A stretch of 64,000 nucleotides of DNA from Chthonomonadales bacterium (GCA_020849275.1 JADLGO010000044.1:28403-92402), one strand, 5' to 3'. Shown: positions 27,337 to 37,382, numbered from the stretch's first letter. Translations and numbers: made by a program. The notes: a model not told the origin generated them from the sequence alone.

Positions 27337-30300
27337 ATGAAGGGCGACTTCACGCGCGTCACGTTCGACGCCGCCAACCACTACCACGCGGTTCGCCACC
27401 AGCAGGGGCGGGTGCAACTCGACTCCGACCTCAACGAGCAGGCCGACATCGGGGCGCATCGTCAGGAGACGCTGACCGTCGACGTGGTCGGGCGCAGCGG
27501 AGCTCCCATCGGCGACGCCGGCTTTGCGGTCAGCCCGTTGGACGGCGGCCTGCGGGTGTCGGCCGGCCGCTACTACGTCGACGGCATCCTGTGCGAGAAC
27601 GAGGCCGACGTCTCGCTGGCCGAGCAGCCGGACCTGATCGGCGGCGCGCCGCCCGCGGGGGCCGACACGCAGCGAATCTTCCTTGTGTACCTGGACGTCT
27701 GGCTTCGCCACCTGACGGCGCTCGAGCGCCCCGCCCTTCGCGAGGCCGCTCTCGACGGCCCCGACACCGCCACGCGCGAGCGCACCGTGTGGCAGGTTCG
27801 AATGCTGGACACGGGCGACATGGCGGACCCGCACGCGTGCAGCGACTTCGGGGCCGGCTGGACTCCGCCCGGCCGGGCCAGCACCGGCCGGATGAGCGCC
27901 CGCGCCACGCCACCTCCACCGCCCACCGAGGTCTGCCTGGTGGCCGCCACGGCCGGCTACCGCGGCCTGGGGAACCAGCTCTACCGCGTCGAGGTCCACG
28001 ACGGCTCCGAGAGCGCCGACGGCCCAACGCTCAAGTGGTCGCGCGACAATGCCGTCGTCGTCGCCGCGATCCAGGACATCGACGGCAACGCCATCCTGGT
28101 CGGCGATGCCCCCACGGACCCGACGTACGGATTCCTGCCCGGCCAGTGGGTGGAGTTGACGGACGAGGAGCGCGTGCAGAACGCGCAGCCCGGTGTGCTG
28201 GTTCGGATCGACACGGTCGAGGGCGATGCCCTGGTGGTGCTGGCCTGGCCGAACGACACGCCTCTGACTCTTGCCGACTTCGGCGCGTCGCCCACGGTGC
28301 GCCGCTGGGACTCCCCTGGCGCTCTCGCCCTGCGGTCCGACGAATGGATCGAGCTGGAGCAGGGCGTCGAGGTGCGGTTCTCGGCGGGCGACTACCGCTC
28401 GGGCGACTTCTGGTGGATCCCGGCGCGCACGCTCACCGGAGGCATCGAGTGGCCCTCCGACGACGCGGAGCCCCTCGCGCTCCCGCGTCGCGGCATCGCG
28501 CACCATCACGCCCCGCTAGCCCTGGTGCGCTTCGACGGCGTCGCCTGGGTGCTCGTGCAGGACTGCCGCGCGCTCTGCCCGCCGCTCACCGAGCTGACGC
28601 GGATGGTCTACCTGGGGGGCAACGGCCAGGAGGCCATGCCTGGCGACGGACTGCCCCAGCTTCTCGAGGTGGGCGTCTACAACGGCTCCTGGCCCGTGCC
28701 CAACGCCACGGTGCGCTTCAGCGCCGAGGCGGCCGGCCGGGTCGCGGAGAGCCTGGCGGCCCTGCCGGCCTCCGCCGTCGCCACCATCGAGGTGGCGACC
28801 GACGGCGACGGGGTTGCGCGCTGCGCCTGGCGCCTCGACCCGGACACGGCCCTGCCCAGCCAGCGGCTCACCGCCGAGCTCCTGGACGACACTGCCACGC
28901 CGGCGCCGGGCCCCATCCACTTCGACGGCAACCTGAGTCTCGCCGGCCACGTGTTCTACGACGTGGGCGACTGCGCGGCGCTCGCCGGCCGGCGCACGGT
29001 GCAGGAGGCGATCGACGACCTTTCGCGCGAGCCGGCCATCCACGCCCTGAGCGGCGACGGCCAGCGCGTGACCCCTGGAGCCGCGATGGAGCCGCTGCGC
29101 GTGGTGGTGGGCAGCCTCTGCGGCCCCGTTGCCAACGCGGCCGTGCGCTTCACCGTGATCAGCGGCGCCGGCACGGTCAACGGCGTGGCGCCCTCCGCCG
29201 AGGTCGCCACCGACGGCGACGGCGTGGCTATCTGCGCATGGCAGCCCGATGCCGGCACGCCCTATCAGGAGGTAGAGGCGAGCATCAGCCCGGGCGGCGG
29301 CGCGCCGCCGCGAAGCGTGCGGTTCGGCGCGACCGTCGTCGCCGCCGACACGGTGCCCTACGACCCCGAGCAGTGCCCGGCGATGGCCGGGGCGGGAGTC
29401 AGCACCGTAGCCGGCGCGCTCGACTTCCTGTGCGCGCGGCCGTCCGGCGGCGGCTGCGCCGTCACCGTGGGCCGGGGCGGCCAGTACGCCACGCTCGCGG
29501 AGGCGTTCGCGGACCTGCTGAACGCGCAGCGGCTCACCGACATCCGCATCTGCCTGCTGCCGGGCGAGCACCCCGTGGAGGGCGGCCTGGCCATCGGCGA
29601 GACCCAGGACGCCTCCACCACGCGCGTGACGATCGAGGGCGGTGGGCGCACGGCGCGCGTCCGGCTGCGGGGCGAGCCGATCGTCGTGCGCGGCATCGCG
29701 CGCCTGGAGCTCAACGGCGTCGGACTCGTCGCCGAGGGCGTGGTCCGGCCGCTGCGCATCGGCGAGTGTCAGGAGGTGTACATCGTCGATTGCGACCTGC
29801 GGCAGGTCTCCTTCTTCACCACCCTTCTAACCATCCAGAACAGCGGCCTGCTAACCATCACGGGCTCGGCGCTCGCCTCCTACTCCAACCTGCCAGACAT
29901 CACACTGGTCACCGTTCCCGGCCTCGACATGCCCGCGCTCGCGCCGGACACACCCGTTCGCGCCATCCCCGGCATCCTCCGTCGCGGCGCCGAGCAGCTC
30001 GCCAGCGCCACCCCGGACCAGCGCAAGATCGCCGGCGACCACCTCGTCGCCTACGTCAATGACCTGCCGGGTGGGCTGCCGAAGGAGCAGGCCGACGCGA
30101 TCCGCGCCGCGGCGACGGCCCTGCCCGCCATGGCGAGCGGAGCGACGGCGGGTCCGCAGGCCGCCGCGCGGATGGCCGCCGTCTTCCCGCTGTTCGCGCT
30201 GGCCCCCGCCATCAGCCTGCTCGACGGCCGGGCGCAGGTCTCCATCGCGGATTGCGACATCGCCGGCGACGCGCGCCTCTACGGAGACACGCGGGCGCTC

Positions 30301-30714
30301 AACCTGCGCGAGATGCGCGAGCTGGGCGCGCGCATCTCCAACCACGCGATCACCCTCGTCGACGCGGGCGCCGACCTCTCGGTGCGCGACAGCCGCCTCA
30401 CGCGCATCGCCGTCGACGCCGCGGTTCTCGGGGCCATCGTCAACGGCGAGCAGCTACCGGGCATCCACCGGCGCGCGGCGATCTCGGGCAACCTGCTGCG
30501 CGGCGTCGAGCAGCACTGGCTCGCGCGCAGCGTATCGCTGCTCTCGAACCTGATCGACGTGGAGGGGATGGGCGAGCGCCCGCTGGCCTTCGCCTTTGGC
30601 CAGGCCGTCTCCGCGGTGGCGATGGCGACGCCCGACGGGCAGGGGATGCTGATGTGCGGCGCGCCGGATCAGCGGGTGACCCTCGCCGCGAACCTGATGC
30701 TCGTCAGCACGTAG
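27337..30714 (+). CDS. Large fibre-like protein: DUF6519-type head, two Ig-like repeats, beta-helix
   Basis: 1125 residues, last gene of the eCIS operon. Residues about 1-430 begin [31 protein letters not shown], the DUF6519-type start I know from this slot. Two Ig-like (Big_1-type) repeats follow at about 437-540 and 568-665, each carrying a TDGDGVAxCAW core. From about 710 there is a pectate-lyase-like beta-helix: [15 protein letters not shown], then ladder strands. A long Ala/Pro helix interrupts the ladder near 890-950. This is the best candidate for target binding, replacing Afp13-type fibres. Receptor unknown. Confidence 0.72.
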   Translation: MKGDFTRVTFDAANHYHAVRHQQGRVQLDSDLNEQADIGAHRQETLTVDVVGRSGAPIGDAGFAVSPLDGGLRVSAGRYYVDGILCENEADVSLAEQPDLIGGAPPAGADTQRIFLVYLDVWLRHLTALERPALREAALDGPDTATRERTVWQVRMLDTGDMADPHACSDFGAGWTPPGRASTGRMSARATPPPPPTEVCLVAATAGYRGLGNQLYRVEVHDGSESADGPTLKWSRDNAVVVAAIQDIDGNAILVGDAPTDPTYGFLPGQWVELTDEERVQNAQPGVLVRIDTVEGDALVVLAWPNDTPLTLADFGASPTVRRWDSPGALALRSDEWIELEQGVEVRFSAGDYRSGDFWWIPARTLTGGIEWPSDDAEPLALPRRGIAHHHAPLALVRFDGVAWVLVQDCRALCPPLTELTRMVYLGGNGQEAMPGDGLPQLLEVGVYNGSWPVPNATVRFSAEAAGRVAESLAALPASAVATIEVATDGDGVARCAWRLDPDTALPSQRLTAELLDDTATPAPGPIHFDGNLSLAGHVFYDVGDCAALAGRRTVQEAIDDLSREPAIHALSGDGQRVTPGAAMEPLRVVVGSLCGPVANAAVRFTVISGAGTVNGVAPSAEVATDGDGVAICAWQPDAGTPYQEVEASISPGGGAPPRSVRFGATVVAADTVPYDPEQCPAMAGAGVSTVAGALDFLCARPSGGGCAVTVGRGGQYATLAEAFADLLNAQRLTDIRICLLPGEHPVEGGLAIGETQDASTTRVTIEGGGRTARVRLRGEPIVVRGIARLELNGVGLVAEGVVRPLRIGECQEVYIVDCDLRQVSFFTTLLTIQNSGLLTITGSALASYSNLPDITLVTVPGLDMPALAPDTPVRAIPGILRRGAEQLASATPDQRKIAGDHLVAYVNDLPGGLPKEQADAIRAAATALPAMASGATAGPQAAARMAAVFPLFALAPAISLLDGRAQVSIADCDIAGDARLYGDTRALNLREMRELGARISNHAITLVDAGADLSVRDSRLTRIAVDAAVLGAIVNGEQLPGIHRRAAISGNLLRGVEQHWLARSVSLLSNLIDVEGMGERPLAFAFGQAVSAVAMATPDGQGMLMCGAPDQRVTLAANLMLVST

Positions 30715-30836
30715 TAGGCCTGCGGCTCGGGTACATGCATGGCCCCCCGCGCCGTGGTGGCCAAGGGAATCCGCCCGGAGGCGCCGAACGGAGCGCCAGA
30801 CAACCATCCGGGATTTCGGCCAGAGGAGGCGAGCGT

Positions 30837-31268
30837 ATGTCGCTCTGGGGCGAGTTCAAGGAGTTCGCGATCAAGGGCAGCGTTGTTGACCTGGCCGTCG
30901 GCCTGGTGATCGGCGCCGCGTTCGGCAAGGTCGTCACCTCGCTCGTCGAGGACGTTCTGATGCCGCCCGTCGGGCTGCTGTTGGGCAAGGTCGACTTCTC
31001 GAGCCTCTACATCAACCTTTCGGGAGCGGCCTACCCCTCGTACGCGGCGGCGAAGAGCGCGGGCGCGCCGGTAATCGGCTACGGGCAGTTCATCAACTCC
31101 CTGATCGGCTTCGTCATCGTGGCTCTGGCCATCTTCCTGGTCGTCAAGGCGATCAACCGCATGCGCCGCCAGGAGGCCGTCGCCCCCTCCGGGCCGCCGG
31201 CGCCCACGCGCGAGGAGGAGCTGCTTGGCGAGATCCGCGACCTCCTGCGAGCTCGCGCGGGCGCGTAG
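30837..31268 (+). CDS. mscL: Large-conductance mechanosensitive channel MscL
   Basis: 143 residues. The first helix [40 protein letters not shown] is textbook MscL, followed by a periplasmic loop, the second helix [22 protein letters not shown] and a C-terminal helix [12 protein letters not shown]. It opens under membrane tension to release solutes. ATG 30837 has a strong AGAGGAGG site. It lies 122 bases after the fibre gene in the same direction; I see no terminator in that gap, so readthrough from the eCIS operon is possible. Confidence 0.96.
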   Translation: MSLWGEFKEFAIKGSVVDLAVGLVIGAAFGKVVTSLVEDVLMPPVGLLLGKVDFSSLYINLSGAAYPSYAAAKSAGAPVIGYGQFINSLIGFVIVALAIFLVVKAINRMRRQEAVAPSGPPAPTREEELLGEIRDLLRARAGA

Positions 31269-31285
31269 CGGCGGTCCTGCGCTGA

Positions 31286-31306
31286 GCAGGGTGTCCGGGA
31301 CCCTGC
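31286..31306. terminator. Hairpin between convergent mscL and ankyrin genes
   Basis: GCAGGGT (31286-31292) pairs perfectly with ACCCTGC (31300-31306) around a seven-base loop. It is in the 56-base gap where mscL and the ankyrin gene meet tail to tail, so it can serve both strands. There is no T-tract. Confidence 0.55.
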
Positions 31307-31324
31307 CGCGCCACCCCGCCACCG

Positions 31325-33319
31325 TCAGCGCGCGCCGAAACGGGTGAGCAGGGCCGTGATCTCGGCGCGGCGCTCCGCGGAGGGGTGACGCCGGGCGAGG
31401 GACAGCACGGTGCGGCCCCGCAGGTCGCGCGCCCGTACGCTCGCGCCGGCCTGCAGGAGGGCGTGGACTCGCTCCGGGTGTCCGCACGAAGCTGCCAGGA
31501 GCAGCGGGGTGGCGCGGCCGCGGTCGCGCGCCTCGACGCGTGCTCCGGCCTCCACGAGCGCCCGCACGGGCCCGGTGTCCGCGCCGTTCCAGTAAGCGTC
31601 GCGCGAGAGCAGCGAGGTGGCTTCACCCTCCAGGCCCTCCGGCAGCGTGACGCCGGTCTGCTCGAAGGCGATCCGCCGGATGTCGATGGCGCCGATCGCC
31701 AGCGCCGCCTGGCAAGCGGCGAATGCTTCCGGTGCGGCCGCATAGAAGAGGGCCGTGCGACCCCTCGGGTCCCGACACTCCAGGTCGGCCCCCGCCCCGT
31801 TGAGCGCGTGGATGCACTCGGTTGACCCGGCCTCGGCGGCGAGCATCAGCGCGCTCTGGCCGAACGCGACGGCGTTCGGATCGGCGCCGGCCGCGAGCAG
31901 GGCCTCCACGGCCTCGCGCGAGCCCGCGCTGGCCGCGTCCACGATGGCAGGCCTGCCGTCCGGTCCGGTCGCCAGGGGCCCGCCGGCGGCGATCAGCAGG
32001 GCGATGGCTTCCGGGTCGCGCACCGTGCCGAGGGGGGTGCTCCCCCCCTCCTCTCGGGCGGCAGGGTCGGCCCCCGCGGCCAGCAGCATGCGCACAGCCT
32101 CGGGCGTGCGGGCGAAGTGCAGCGGCGTACAGCCGTCCACGTCGCGCGCGTTCGGGTCCGCGCCCGCGTCCAGCAGCAGGCGGGCGATGGCGAGCTGGTC
32201 GTGGGCGGTGGCCATGTGCAGCGGGGTGTCGCCGGTGCGCGTGGTATTCGGGTTGGCCCCGAGCTCGAGCGCGGCGCGCGCGAGCTCCAACCCGCCGTTC
32301 TCGGCGGCGCTCTTCAGCACCGAGTAGCCGGTAGGGTCGACGTGATCGAGCGCCGATCCGGCAGCCGCCAGGAGGCGTAGCACCTCCGGCGTGGACGCCG
32401 CGTCGAGCGCCATCGAGCCGGAGCGGTCGCGCGCGTTCGGGTCAACTCCAGCGGCGAGCAGCACCCGCACACACGCGGCGGCGCCGGCCTCCGCCGCTCC
32501 CATGAGCGGGGTCCTTCCGAAGTCGTCGGTGGCGTCGGGGTCGGCTCCCTCCGCCAGTAGCCAGCGGAGGGTCTCGGCGCGATCGGCCGGGCAGCAGTGG
32601 CTCGCGGCGGGCCCGCCGCACCGGCCGCACTCGTCAAGGCGCGCGCCAGCCCGCAGCAGCGCGGCGGCCCGGGCCGCGTCACCGTGCGTCAGCGCCACGA
32701 GGAACGGAGTGCGGTCCCACCAGTCGCGGGCCCGCAGGTCGCCGGCGCCAGCCAGGGCCTCGGCCACCGTCTCCGCCGTTCCGAGCGCCGCCGCCCGGTG
32801 CAGCCGGCCCCACTGGAGTTGTTCGGAGTCGGCCCCGGCCCTCAGCAGCAGGGCGACGGCGGCGGTGTCGCCGCGCCGCGATGCGTCGCGCAGGGGGCTC
32901 TCGCCGTAGGAGGTTACACCGTTGGGATCGGCGCCCGCGTCCAGCAGCAGGCGGGCGATGGCGAGCGCCTCCGGCCCGCCCGCGCGCATCGCGTCGTGGA
33001 GCGCCGTGTAGCCCCGCGAGCTGACGGCGTCGGCGCGGGCGCCGGCCTGCAGCAGTCGCCCAACGATGGCGAGACTGCCGCGGCCAGCGGCGAGGCGCAG
33101 CGGCGTGTGGCCGGTCCTGGCGGAGGCGGCGTTCGGGTCCGCTCCGCGCGCCAGCAGCAGGCTGATCATCTCGAGGCCGGCGCGCGGGTCGCGGGTGGCG
33201 CACATAAGCGGCGTGCACGCGTCGTCGGCGTGGTCGGGCGCGTCGACGGGCACGCCGCGCGCGAGTTGCCGCTCGACGGCTTCGCGGTCGCCGCGCGCCG
33301 CGGCCTGGTGGATCTGCAT
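31325..33319 (-). CDS. Ankyrin-repeat protein, nearly all repeats
   Basis: 664 residues from the ATG at 33319 (AAGGG upstream); an earlier ATG at 33415 adds 32 unlikely residues. From MQIHQAAARGDREAVERQLARGV to the end it is a continuous array of roughly 18 ankyrin repeats, seen as repeated LLxAGADPNxx...TPLxxA units. One unit carries a cysteine-rich insert, CGRCGGPAASHCC, near residue 240, which could bind zinc. No signal peptide or enzyme domain is visible. Such proteins bind partners; being near an injection system it could be an effector, an immunity-like factor or neither. Confidence 0.9.
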   Translation of the reverse strand: MQIHQAAARGDREAVERQLARGVPVDAPDHADDACTPLMCATRDPRAGLEMISLLLARGADPNAASARTGHTPLRLAAGRGSLAIVGRLLQAGARADAVSSRGYTALHDAMRAGGPEALAIARLLLDAGADPNGVTSYGESPLRDASRRGDTAAVALLLRAGADSEQLQWGRLHRAAALGTAETVAEALAGAGDLRARDWWDRTPFLVALTHGDAARAAALLRAGARLDECGRCGGPAASHCCPADRAETLRWLLAEGADPDATDDFGRTPLMGAAEAGAAACVRVLLAAGVDPNARDRSGSMALDAASTPEVLRLLAAAGSALDHVDPTGYSVLKSAAENGGLELARAALELGANPNTTRTGDTPLHMATAHDQLAIARLLLDAGADPNARDVDGCTPLHFARTPEAVRMLLAAGADPAAREEGGSTPLGTVRDPEAIALLIAAGGPLATGPDGRPAIVDAASAGSREAVEALLAAGADPNAVAFGQSALMLAAEAGSTECIHALNGAGADLECRDPRGRTALFYAAAPEAFAACQAALAIGAIDIRRIAFEQTGVTLPEGLEGEATSLLSRDAYWNGADTGPVRALVEAGARVEARDRGRATPLLLAASCGHPERVHALLQAGASVRARDLRGRTVLSLARRHPSAERRAEITALLTRFGAR

Positions 33320-33437
33320 CGTGTTGCCCTTCGGCGCGCTACGCCTCGCCGGCAGCAACGGCGCCATCTGCACGCGGCAGCGGGTCCGCGCGCGCCGGGG
33401 AACCTCCCCCGTCACGAGCGCGCGAGCGCCGATCAGG

Positions 33438-34130
33438 TCACGTGTTCACGACGGTGACCGCGGCGGACATCGTCGCCGCCGATGCCGCGGAAGCGGCCGC
33501 GGCGTCGTTCTCCCGGAGCACCGCCGCGAGCGCCCCGGCCACGGGCGCGCCGACGGCGCTGGCCGCGCGGATGGCGGCCACCCGCTCTCGACAGGCCTTC
33601 TCGTCGTCCCGCCCCAGAGCCAGCCCCAGGCTCCGGCCGCCCTCCAGCAGCGAGAGCAGCACCGCCAGCCGCTCGTCGGCCTCCCGCTCGCCGCGGGCCG
33701 TGGCGAGCACCTGGGCGCGCAGGTCGTGCTCGGGGCCGGCGTCGGCGGCGGGGTACACCGTACGCCGGAAGATCCACAGATAGCGCTGCTCGCGGGCCTC
33801 CAGGATCAGGCGCCGCACGAGGCCGCCCACGAGCACGTCAACAAGCGTGTCGCGGTCACGGTAGAGATGGCGCACCCAGGCGCGCGCCGGCTCGGGCTTC
33901 GGCGAGGCGAGCAAGCGGTCGAGCGCGATGTCCACGGGCGCCGCACCGGTCGGAGCGCGGTCGCGCACCACGATGCTGCCGCCCTCCTCGGCGACGCGGG
34001 CGCGCAGAAGCAGCTCGGCCAGGCCAGCCGCGTTGAGCAGGTAGTGCAGGTGCGCTCCCTCGAAGCGCCCGGTTTCGTCGTTCAGCGAGAGGAGCAGCGC
34101 CTCCTCGGGAAGCAGAAGCCCATCGGCCAT
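33438..34130 (-). CDS. GPP34 (Golgi phosphoprotein 3-like) domain protein
   Basis: 230 residues. The N-terminus LLLPEEALLLSLNDETGRF is the GPP34 signature, and the rest is helical with LVDVLVGGLVRRLILEAREQRY. Eukaryotic GOLPH3 binds PI4P and glycosyltransferases at Golgi membranes; bacterial members occur mostly in Actinobacteria and related groups, with unknown function. The last 25 residues are an Ala/Ser tail. A GGGAGGGAG site precedes the ATG. It lies between the ankyrin and sigma genes on the same strand. Confidence 0.87.
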   Translation of the reverse strand: MADGLLLPEEALLLSLNDETGRFEGAHLHYLLNAAGLAELLLRARVAEEGGSIVVRDRAPTGAAPVDIALDRLLASPKPEPARAWVRHLYRDRDTLVDVLVGGLVRRLILEAREQRYLWIFRRTVYPAADAGPEHDLRAQVLATARGEREADERLAVLLSLLEGGRSLGLALGRDDEKACRERVAAIRAASAVGAPVAGALAAVLRENDAAAASAASAATMSAAVTVVNT

Positions 34131-34220
34131 CTCGTCTCCCTCCCTTCGCCTTCCAGACGAAGGCCGGCCCGGGCCGGTTTCGGAGGGGGGAGCGGGGGAC
34201 CACGCCGGCCGTGCGAGCGG

Positions 34221-34769
34221 TCAATTGGCTGGCGGTTTCCGGAGAGGAGAGGGGGCGGGAAGGTACGCCATGCGCGCCGCGTGGCGTGCGCGCCAGAGCT
34301 CCTGGTACACGCTGGACACAGGCACGCCCAGTCGCCTGGCCATCTCCGAGGGGCTCAGTTGGTCCTGGTAGCGCCATGTAAGCATCGTACGCTGGAGATT
34401 GGTGAGCCCGTTCAGCACCTCGGCGATGCTCAGCCGGTTCACTGCAGCAGTCGCCGGGTCGGGGCCGTCGCCCGGCGTCGCGGTCTCGCTCCCAATGGCA
34501 ACGGGGCGGCGCCTCCTCGCCCGAAGCCAGTCGGCGAGAGTCGAGCGTTGAACCGCGCGAAGCCACGCGGCCGGCGGGACCCGGCCCGATAGGCGGCTCC
34601 GACCCTGAAGGCAGCGAACACAGGCCTCCTGCCGCAGGTCCTCGGCATCGTCGCGGTTGCCGACAGCCGTCATGGCCCAGCGAAGGGTCCGCCCGCGGCA
34701 AGCATGGCAGTGTCCGGCAGATCGGGGGTACCTCGCGGGGCGCGACGCGCCCGCGCCATGAGGCTCCAT
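34221..34769 (-). CDS. ECF-like RNA polymerase sigma factor
   Basis: 182 residues. Region 2 is visible as WAMTAVGNRDDAEDLRQEACVRCL, and region 4 as LTNLQRTMLTWRYQDQLSPSEMARRLGVPVSSVYQELWRARHAAR, with a clear helix-turn-helix. The first 30 residues contain a CHAC pair but are poorly matched; the true start could be the internal ATG at residue 33. The upstream strand carries a good sigma-70-type promoter. No anti-sigma gene is adjacent. Confidence 0.75.
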   Translation of the reverse strand: MEPHGAGASRPARYPRSAGHCHACRGRTLRWAMTAVGNRDDAEDLRQEACVRCLQGRSRLSGRVPPAAWLRAVQRSTLADWLRARRRRPVAIGSETATPGDGPDPATAAVNRLSIAEVLNGLTNLQRTMLTWRYQDQLSPSEMARRLGVPVSSVYQELWRARHAARMAYLPAPSPLRKPPAN

Positions 34770-34916
34770 GATCTTCTTCCAACCACCGTCGCAAACGGAG
34801 GAGTTCGCCCACCACGTCGCGGCACGCTCTGACGCGTGACGCCGGCTGCGAGGGGCCGCCCGGTCGCTCGCCGTATTCGTTCATCGGGCTGGACGGCAGG
34901 TATCGCCCTCTGTTGC

Positions 34917-34945
34917 ATTGTAACATGGTCCAGCGCGGCCGTAAA
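34917..34945 (-). promoter_or_regulatory. Sigma-70-type promoter for the sigma factor gene
   Basis: On the minus strand, TTTACG (34945-34940), a 17-base spacer and TACAAT (34922-34917) match the -35/-10 pattern well. Transcription would start near 34910, leaving a leader of about 140 bases before the ATG at 34769. Confidence 0.5.
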
Positions 34946-35026
34946 TGGCCGGCCCCGCCGCCGGCGGCCGCGCTGGCGAGATTCCCGCACACTGCCCGGT
35001 AGGAAACGAGGGCGATCCTGCCCGGG

Positions 35027-36136
35027 CTACTCGACGCGCGCGAAGACGGGCACGTCGACGACGGCGGCGCTCCCCTCGAACCGCACGACGACGTGCGCCC
35101 GGAGTTCGCCCGTCGGCGCGCGATCCGTCACGGTCACCTCGACCATGGTCTCGGGCGATCCCGCGGCGAGGCGCGCCGCGACGTAGGGGCTGTCGGACCG
35201 TAGCGACCGGACCCGGCATCTCTCCGCTCCGGCCGCGCGCAGCGCGAACGTCAGGCTCGCGGGCTCGCCGCGCCGGACGTCGGCGAAGAACAGGATGTCC
35301 GGGTCGGCCGTGACGGGGCCGACGACGGTCGCCGTGACAGGGAGGGAGACTCGAGTGCCGCCCTGCGCCTTGAGCCCGATCTCGGCCTTCAGCTCCCCGA
35401 CCGGCGCGCCCGCGAGGACCGCCACCCGGAGCGTCTGGACCCGGGCCCCGTTCGCGCCCGCCCGGGGCGGGCTCAGCGTCGCGCGGGTGAACCGGCGCGC
35501 CGCGCCGGCCGCCGGTTCCAGGCGGACGCGCTCGTGGCGGTCCACGGTCAACGTGACCGTCCGTTCCCGGGCGGAGCCGGAGCGTACCTCCCCAAACGCG
35601 ACCTCCGCCGCGCTTGCCATCACCGAGCACCGGACGGTGGCCTCGACCGTCACCGACGCCACCGGTCCATCGTGGCCCCGCACGTAGACGTCCGCGCGCC
35701 TGGAGTCGCGGTATGTGCCCTTCAGATCGAACGAGGGCATGTACGTGACCTCCACCACCGCGCGGCCGCCCGCAGGCACTTCGGGCTCCAGCACACGCGC
35801 CGAGGTGCAACTGCAACTGGCGGTGACGCCGATGACGGTCAACGGCCGGCCCGACGTGTTGCGCAGCGCGAACCGGTGGCGCACGATGGCGCCGGCGGCG
35901 ACCGTGCCGAAGCGGTAGGTCGCCGAGGCGGGAGCCAGGGGACCCGAGGCGGGCTTCCGCAAGGCGGCGGCCGCGGTGCCGCGCGTGCAGCCGCAATCCT
36001 CGGGCGCTCCGGGCGCGGCTCGCCGGTGCGCCCGCCAGGCGATCGGGGCGGCGGCGGCCAGGCAAACGAGCGCCGCGAGAGCCAGGGCCGCTCGCGGCGC
36101 GTGCCGGGGAAGGCGCCAGGTGGTCACCGTGCTCAT
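35027..36136 (-). CDS. Exported DUF1573 protein
   Basis: 369 residues. An N-terminal hydrophobic segment (residues about 14-32) ends in a Cys pair, CGC near 48-50. The DUF1573 domain begins at YRFGTVAAGAIVRHRFALRNTSGRPLTVIGVTASCSC (about 73-110). Later stretches (VTVEATVRC, LPVTATVVGPV) look like further Ig/ASPM-type beta domains. DUF1573 proteins occur in the envelope of Bacteroidota, Planctomycetes and Armatimonadota; function unknown. It overlaps the upstream gene by ATGA, so both are made together. Confidence 0.83.
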   Translation of the reverse strand: MSTVTTWRLPRHAPRAALALAALVCLAAAAPIAWRAHRRAAPGAPEDCGCTRGTAAAALRKPASGPLAPASATYRFGTVAAGAIVRHRFALRNTSGRPLTVIGVTASCSCTSARVLEPEVPAGGRAVVEVTYMPSFDLKGTYRDSRRADVYVRGHDGPVASVTVEATVRCSVMASAAEVAFGEVRSGSARERTVTLTVDRHERVRLEPAAGAARRFTRATLSPPRAGANGARVQTLRVAVLAGAPVGELKAEIGLKAQGGTRVSLPVTATVVGPVTADPDILFFADVRRGEPASLTFALRAAGAERCRVRSLRSDSPYVAARLAAGSPETMVEVTVTDRAPTGELRAHVVVRFEGSAAVVDVPVFARVE

Positions 36137-37299
36137 CGCTTTCTGCTCCGCGGCGTCATGGCGCGGCTCAGAGTGGCGGAGAGAACCACGCAGGCGATCG
36201 CCACGCCGGCGACGCGCGGCGCGTCGGAGCGGGGCTCGGCGCCCTTGCGGGCGGGCGGCGCCGCGATGCGGTATTGCGTTCCCTTCACCTGGTCGTCCAC
36301 GTAGGCCCCCGGCTCGAACGGGAGCGAGAAGGTGCTGTCCACCACGGGCACGTTCGCCTCCCAGTCCGTCACGACCATCGTGCGGCTCATCTTCCTCAGG
36401 TACTGACCTTTGATCGCCCTCAGATAATCGTCAAAGCGGCGCTCCGACGCCATCCACACTCCACCCGAGCTGACCAACTCCGGCGCCTCGCTGATGCCGA
36501 CCAAGCGGTAGTCGTGGTCGATGGACTCCTCCCGGCGCACGATGAGGTCGTGGTCCCGATCCAGCCAGAGGTACCAGCGGTCGCCGTTGGACCAGCGCAG
36601 CTCCAGCCGATAGCACACCGCTCCGGAGACGACCTCGGTGCCTCCCACGCGCTCCGCCACGCCCTTCGTCGTCCGAAGGCGCTGGATCTCGCCCCGCAGC
36701 GTCGAGAGGTGCCCGCGCCATTCGCCGCACGCCGCACGCGGATCCAGGTCGTAGAAACCCATCATGCCGCCCGGGTGCGGGGCGCGGTGCGCCTGCACGA
36801 TGCCGTCCGCCCGGTACCGCTCCACCTGCCGGTACTCGCGGCCGTCGAACGCCGCCGCCCTGCGGTCGAACTGCTGCGCCTCCATCGTGTCGCCCTGGAT
36901 GGCGGTCGTCCGGTAGGCCACGCGGCGGCCCGAGAGCGTCCAGTCGCAGCGGACGGTCTGCCACATGTCCTCGCCCCGCTTGCGCGTTCCCGCGGGCTGC
37001 CCGAACTTCGCCGGGCCCGCGTCCGCGAATGGGCCCAGGTCCCACGTGCGGAGCTCGGTGGAGGCGGTGGCGGACTTGAGCTTGGCGTCGCGGGCGCGCA
37101 GGCCGGCCAGGAGGAAGTCGATGCTGACGGGGCGCTCCAGCTTCCGGAACGTCGGCGAAGGGTGGTCGGCGAGGAGGAGGGGCAGCGGCACGGCCTCCGG
37201 GGGCTTGGCGGCGGACTGCGCGCCGGCGGGCGCGCAGAGGCCGACGGCGGCCGCCAGCGCCGCTGCCCACCGGATACCGACCGACCGTAGACCGGACAT
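36133..37299 (-). CDS. Outer-membrane lipoprotein-sorting-like exported protein
   Basis: 388 residues from the ATG at 37299 (AAGGAG site). A signal peptide (RWAAALAAAVGLCAPAGAQS) is followed by beta-rich sequence with WQTVRCDWTLSGRRVAYR, YRLELRWSNGDRWYLWLDRDHDLIVRREE and SGGVWMASERRF. This resembles the LolA/LolB-like 'outer membrane lipoprotein-sorting' fold. The C-terminus carries a hydrophobic helix (VAGVAIACVVLSATL) and a basic end, unusual for LolA and suggestive of a membrane anchor. Middle gene of a three-gene operon. Confidence 0.65.
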   Translation of the reverse strand: MSGLRSVGIRWAAALAAAVGLCAPAGAQSAAKPPEAVPLPLLLADHPSPTFRKLERPVSIDFLLAGLRARDAKLKSATASTELRTWDLGPFADAGPAKFGQPAGTRKRGEDMWQTVRCDWTLSGRRVAYRTTAIQGDTMEAQQFDRRAAAFDGREYRQVERYRADGIVQAHRAPHPGGMMGFYDLDPRAACGEWRGHLSTLRGEIQRLRTTKGVAERVGGTEVVSGAVCYRLELRWSNGDRWYLWLDRDHDLIVRREESIDHDYRLVGISEAPELVSSGGVWMASERRFDDYLRAIKGQYLRKMSRTMVVTDWEANVPVVDSTFSLPFEPGAYVDDQVKGTQYRIAAPPARKGAEPRSDAPRVAGVAIACVVLSATLSRAMTPRSRKR

Positions 37300-37382
37300 G
37301 CTGGACGCTCCTTTCCGCTGCGCGCTCGGGCGGGGGCCGCGCGCGCGGCCCCCGCATGGTCCCTGGCTCCGCGCGAAACGGG

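Noticed and set aside
4549..30714. Prophage or T6SS as explanation for the tail genes
   Set aside because: No capsid, portal, terminase, integrase or lysis genes, and no TssJ/L/M; DUF4255, AAA+ and DUF4157 genes point to eCIS.
33856..34992. 378-residue frame over the sigma factor and GPP34 genes
   Set aside because: Overlaps two recognisable proteins in another frame; beginning MNEYGERP looks plausible but leads into nonsense.
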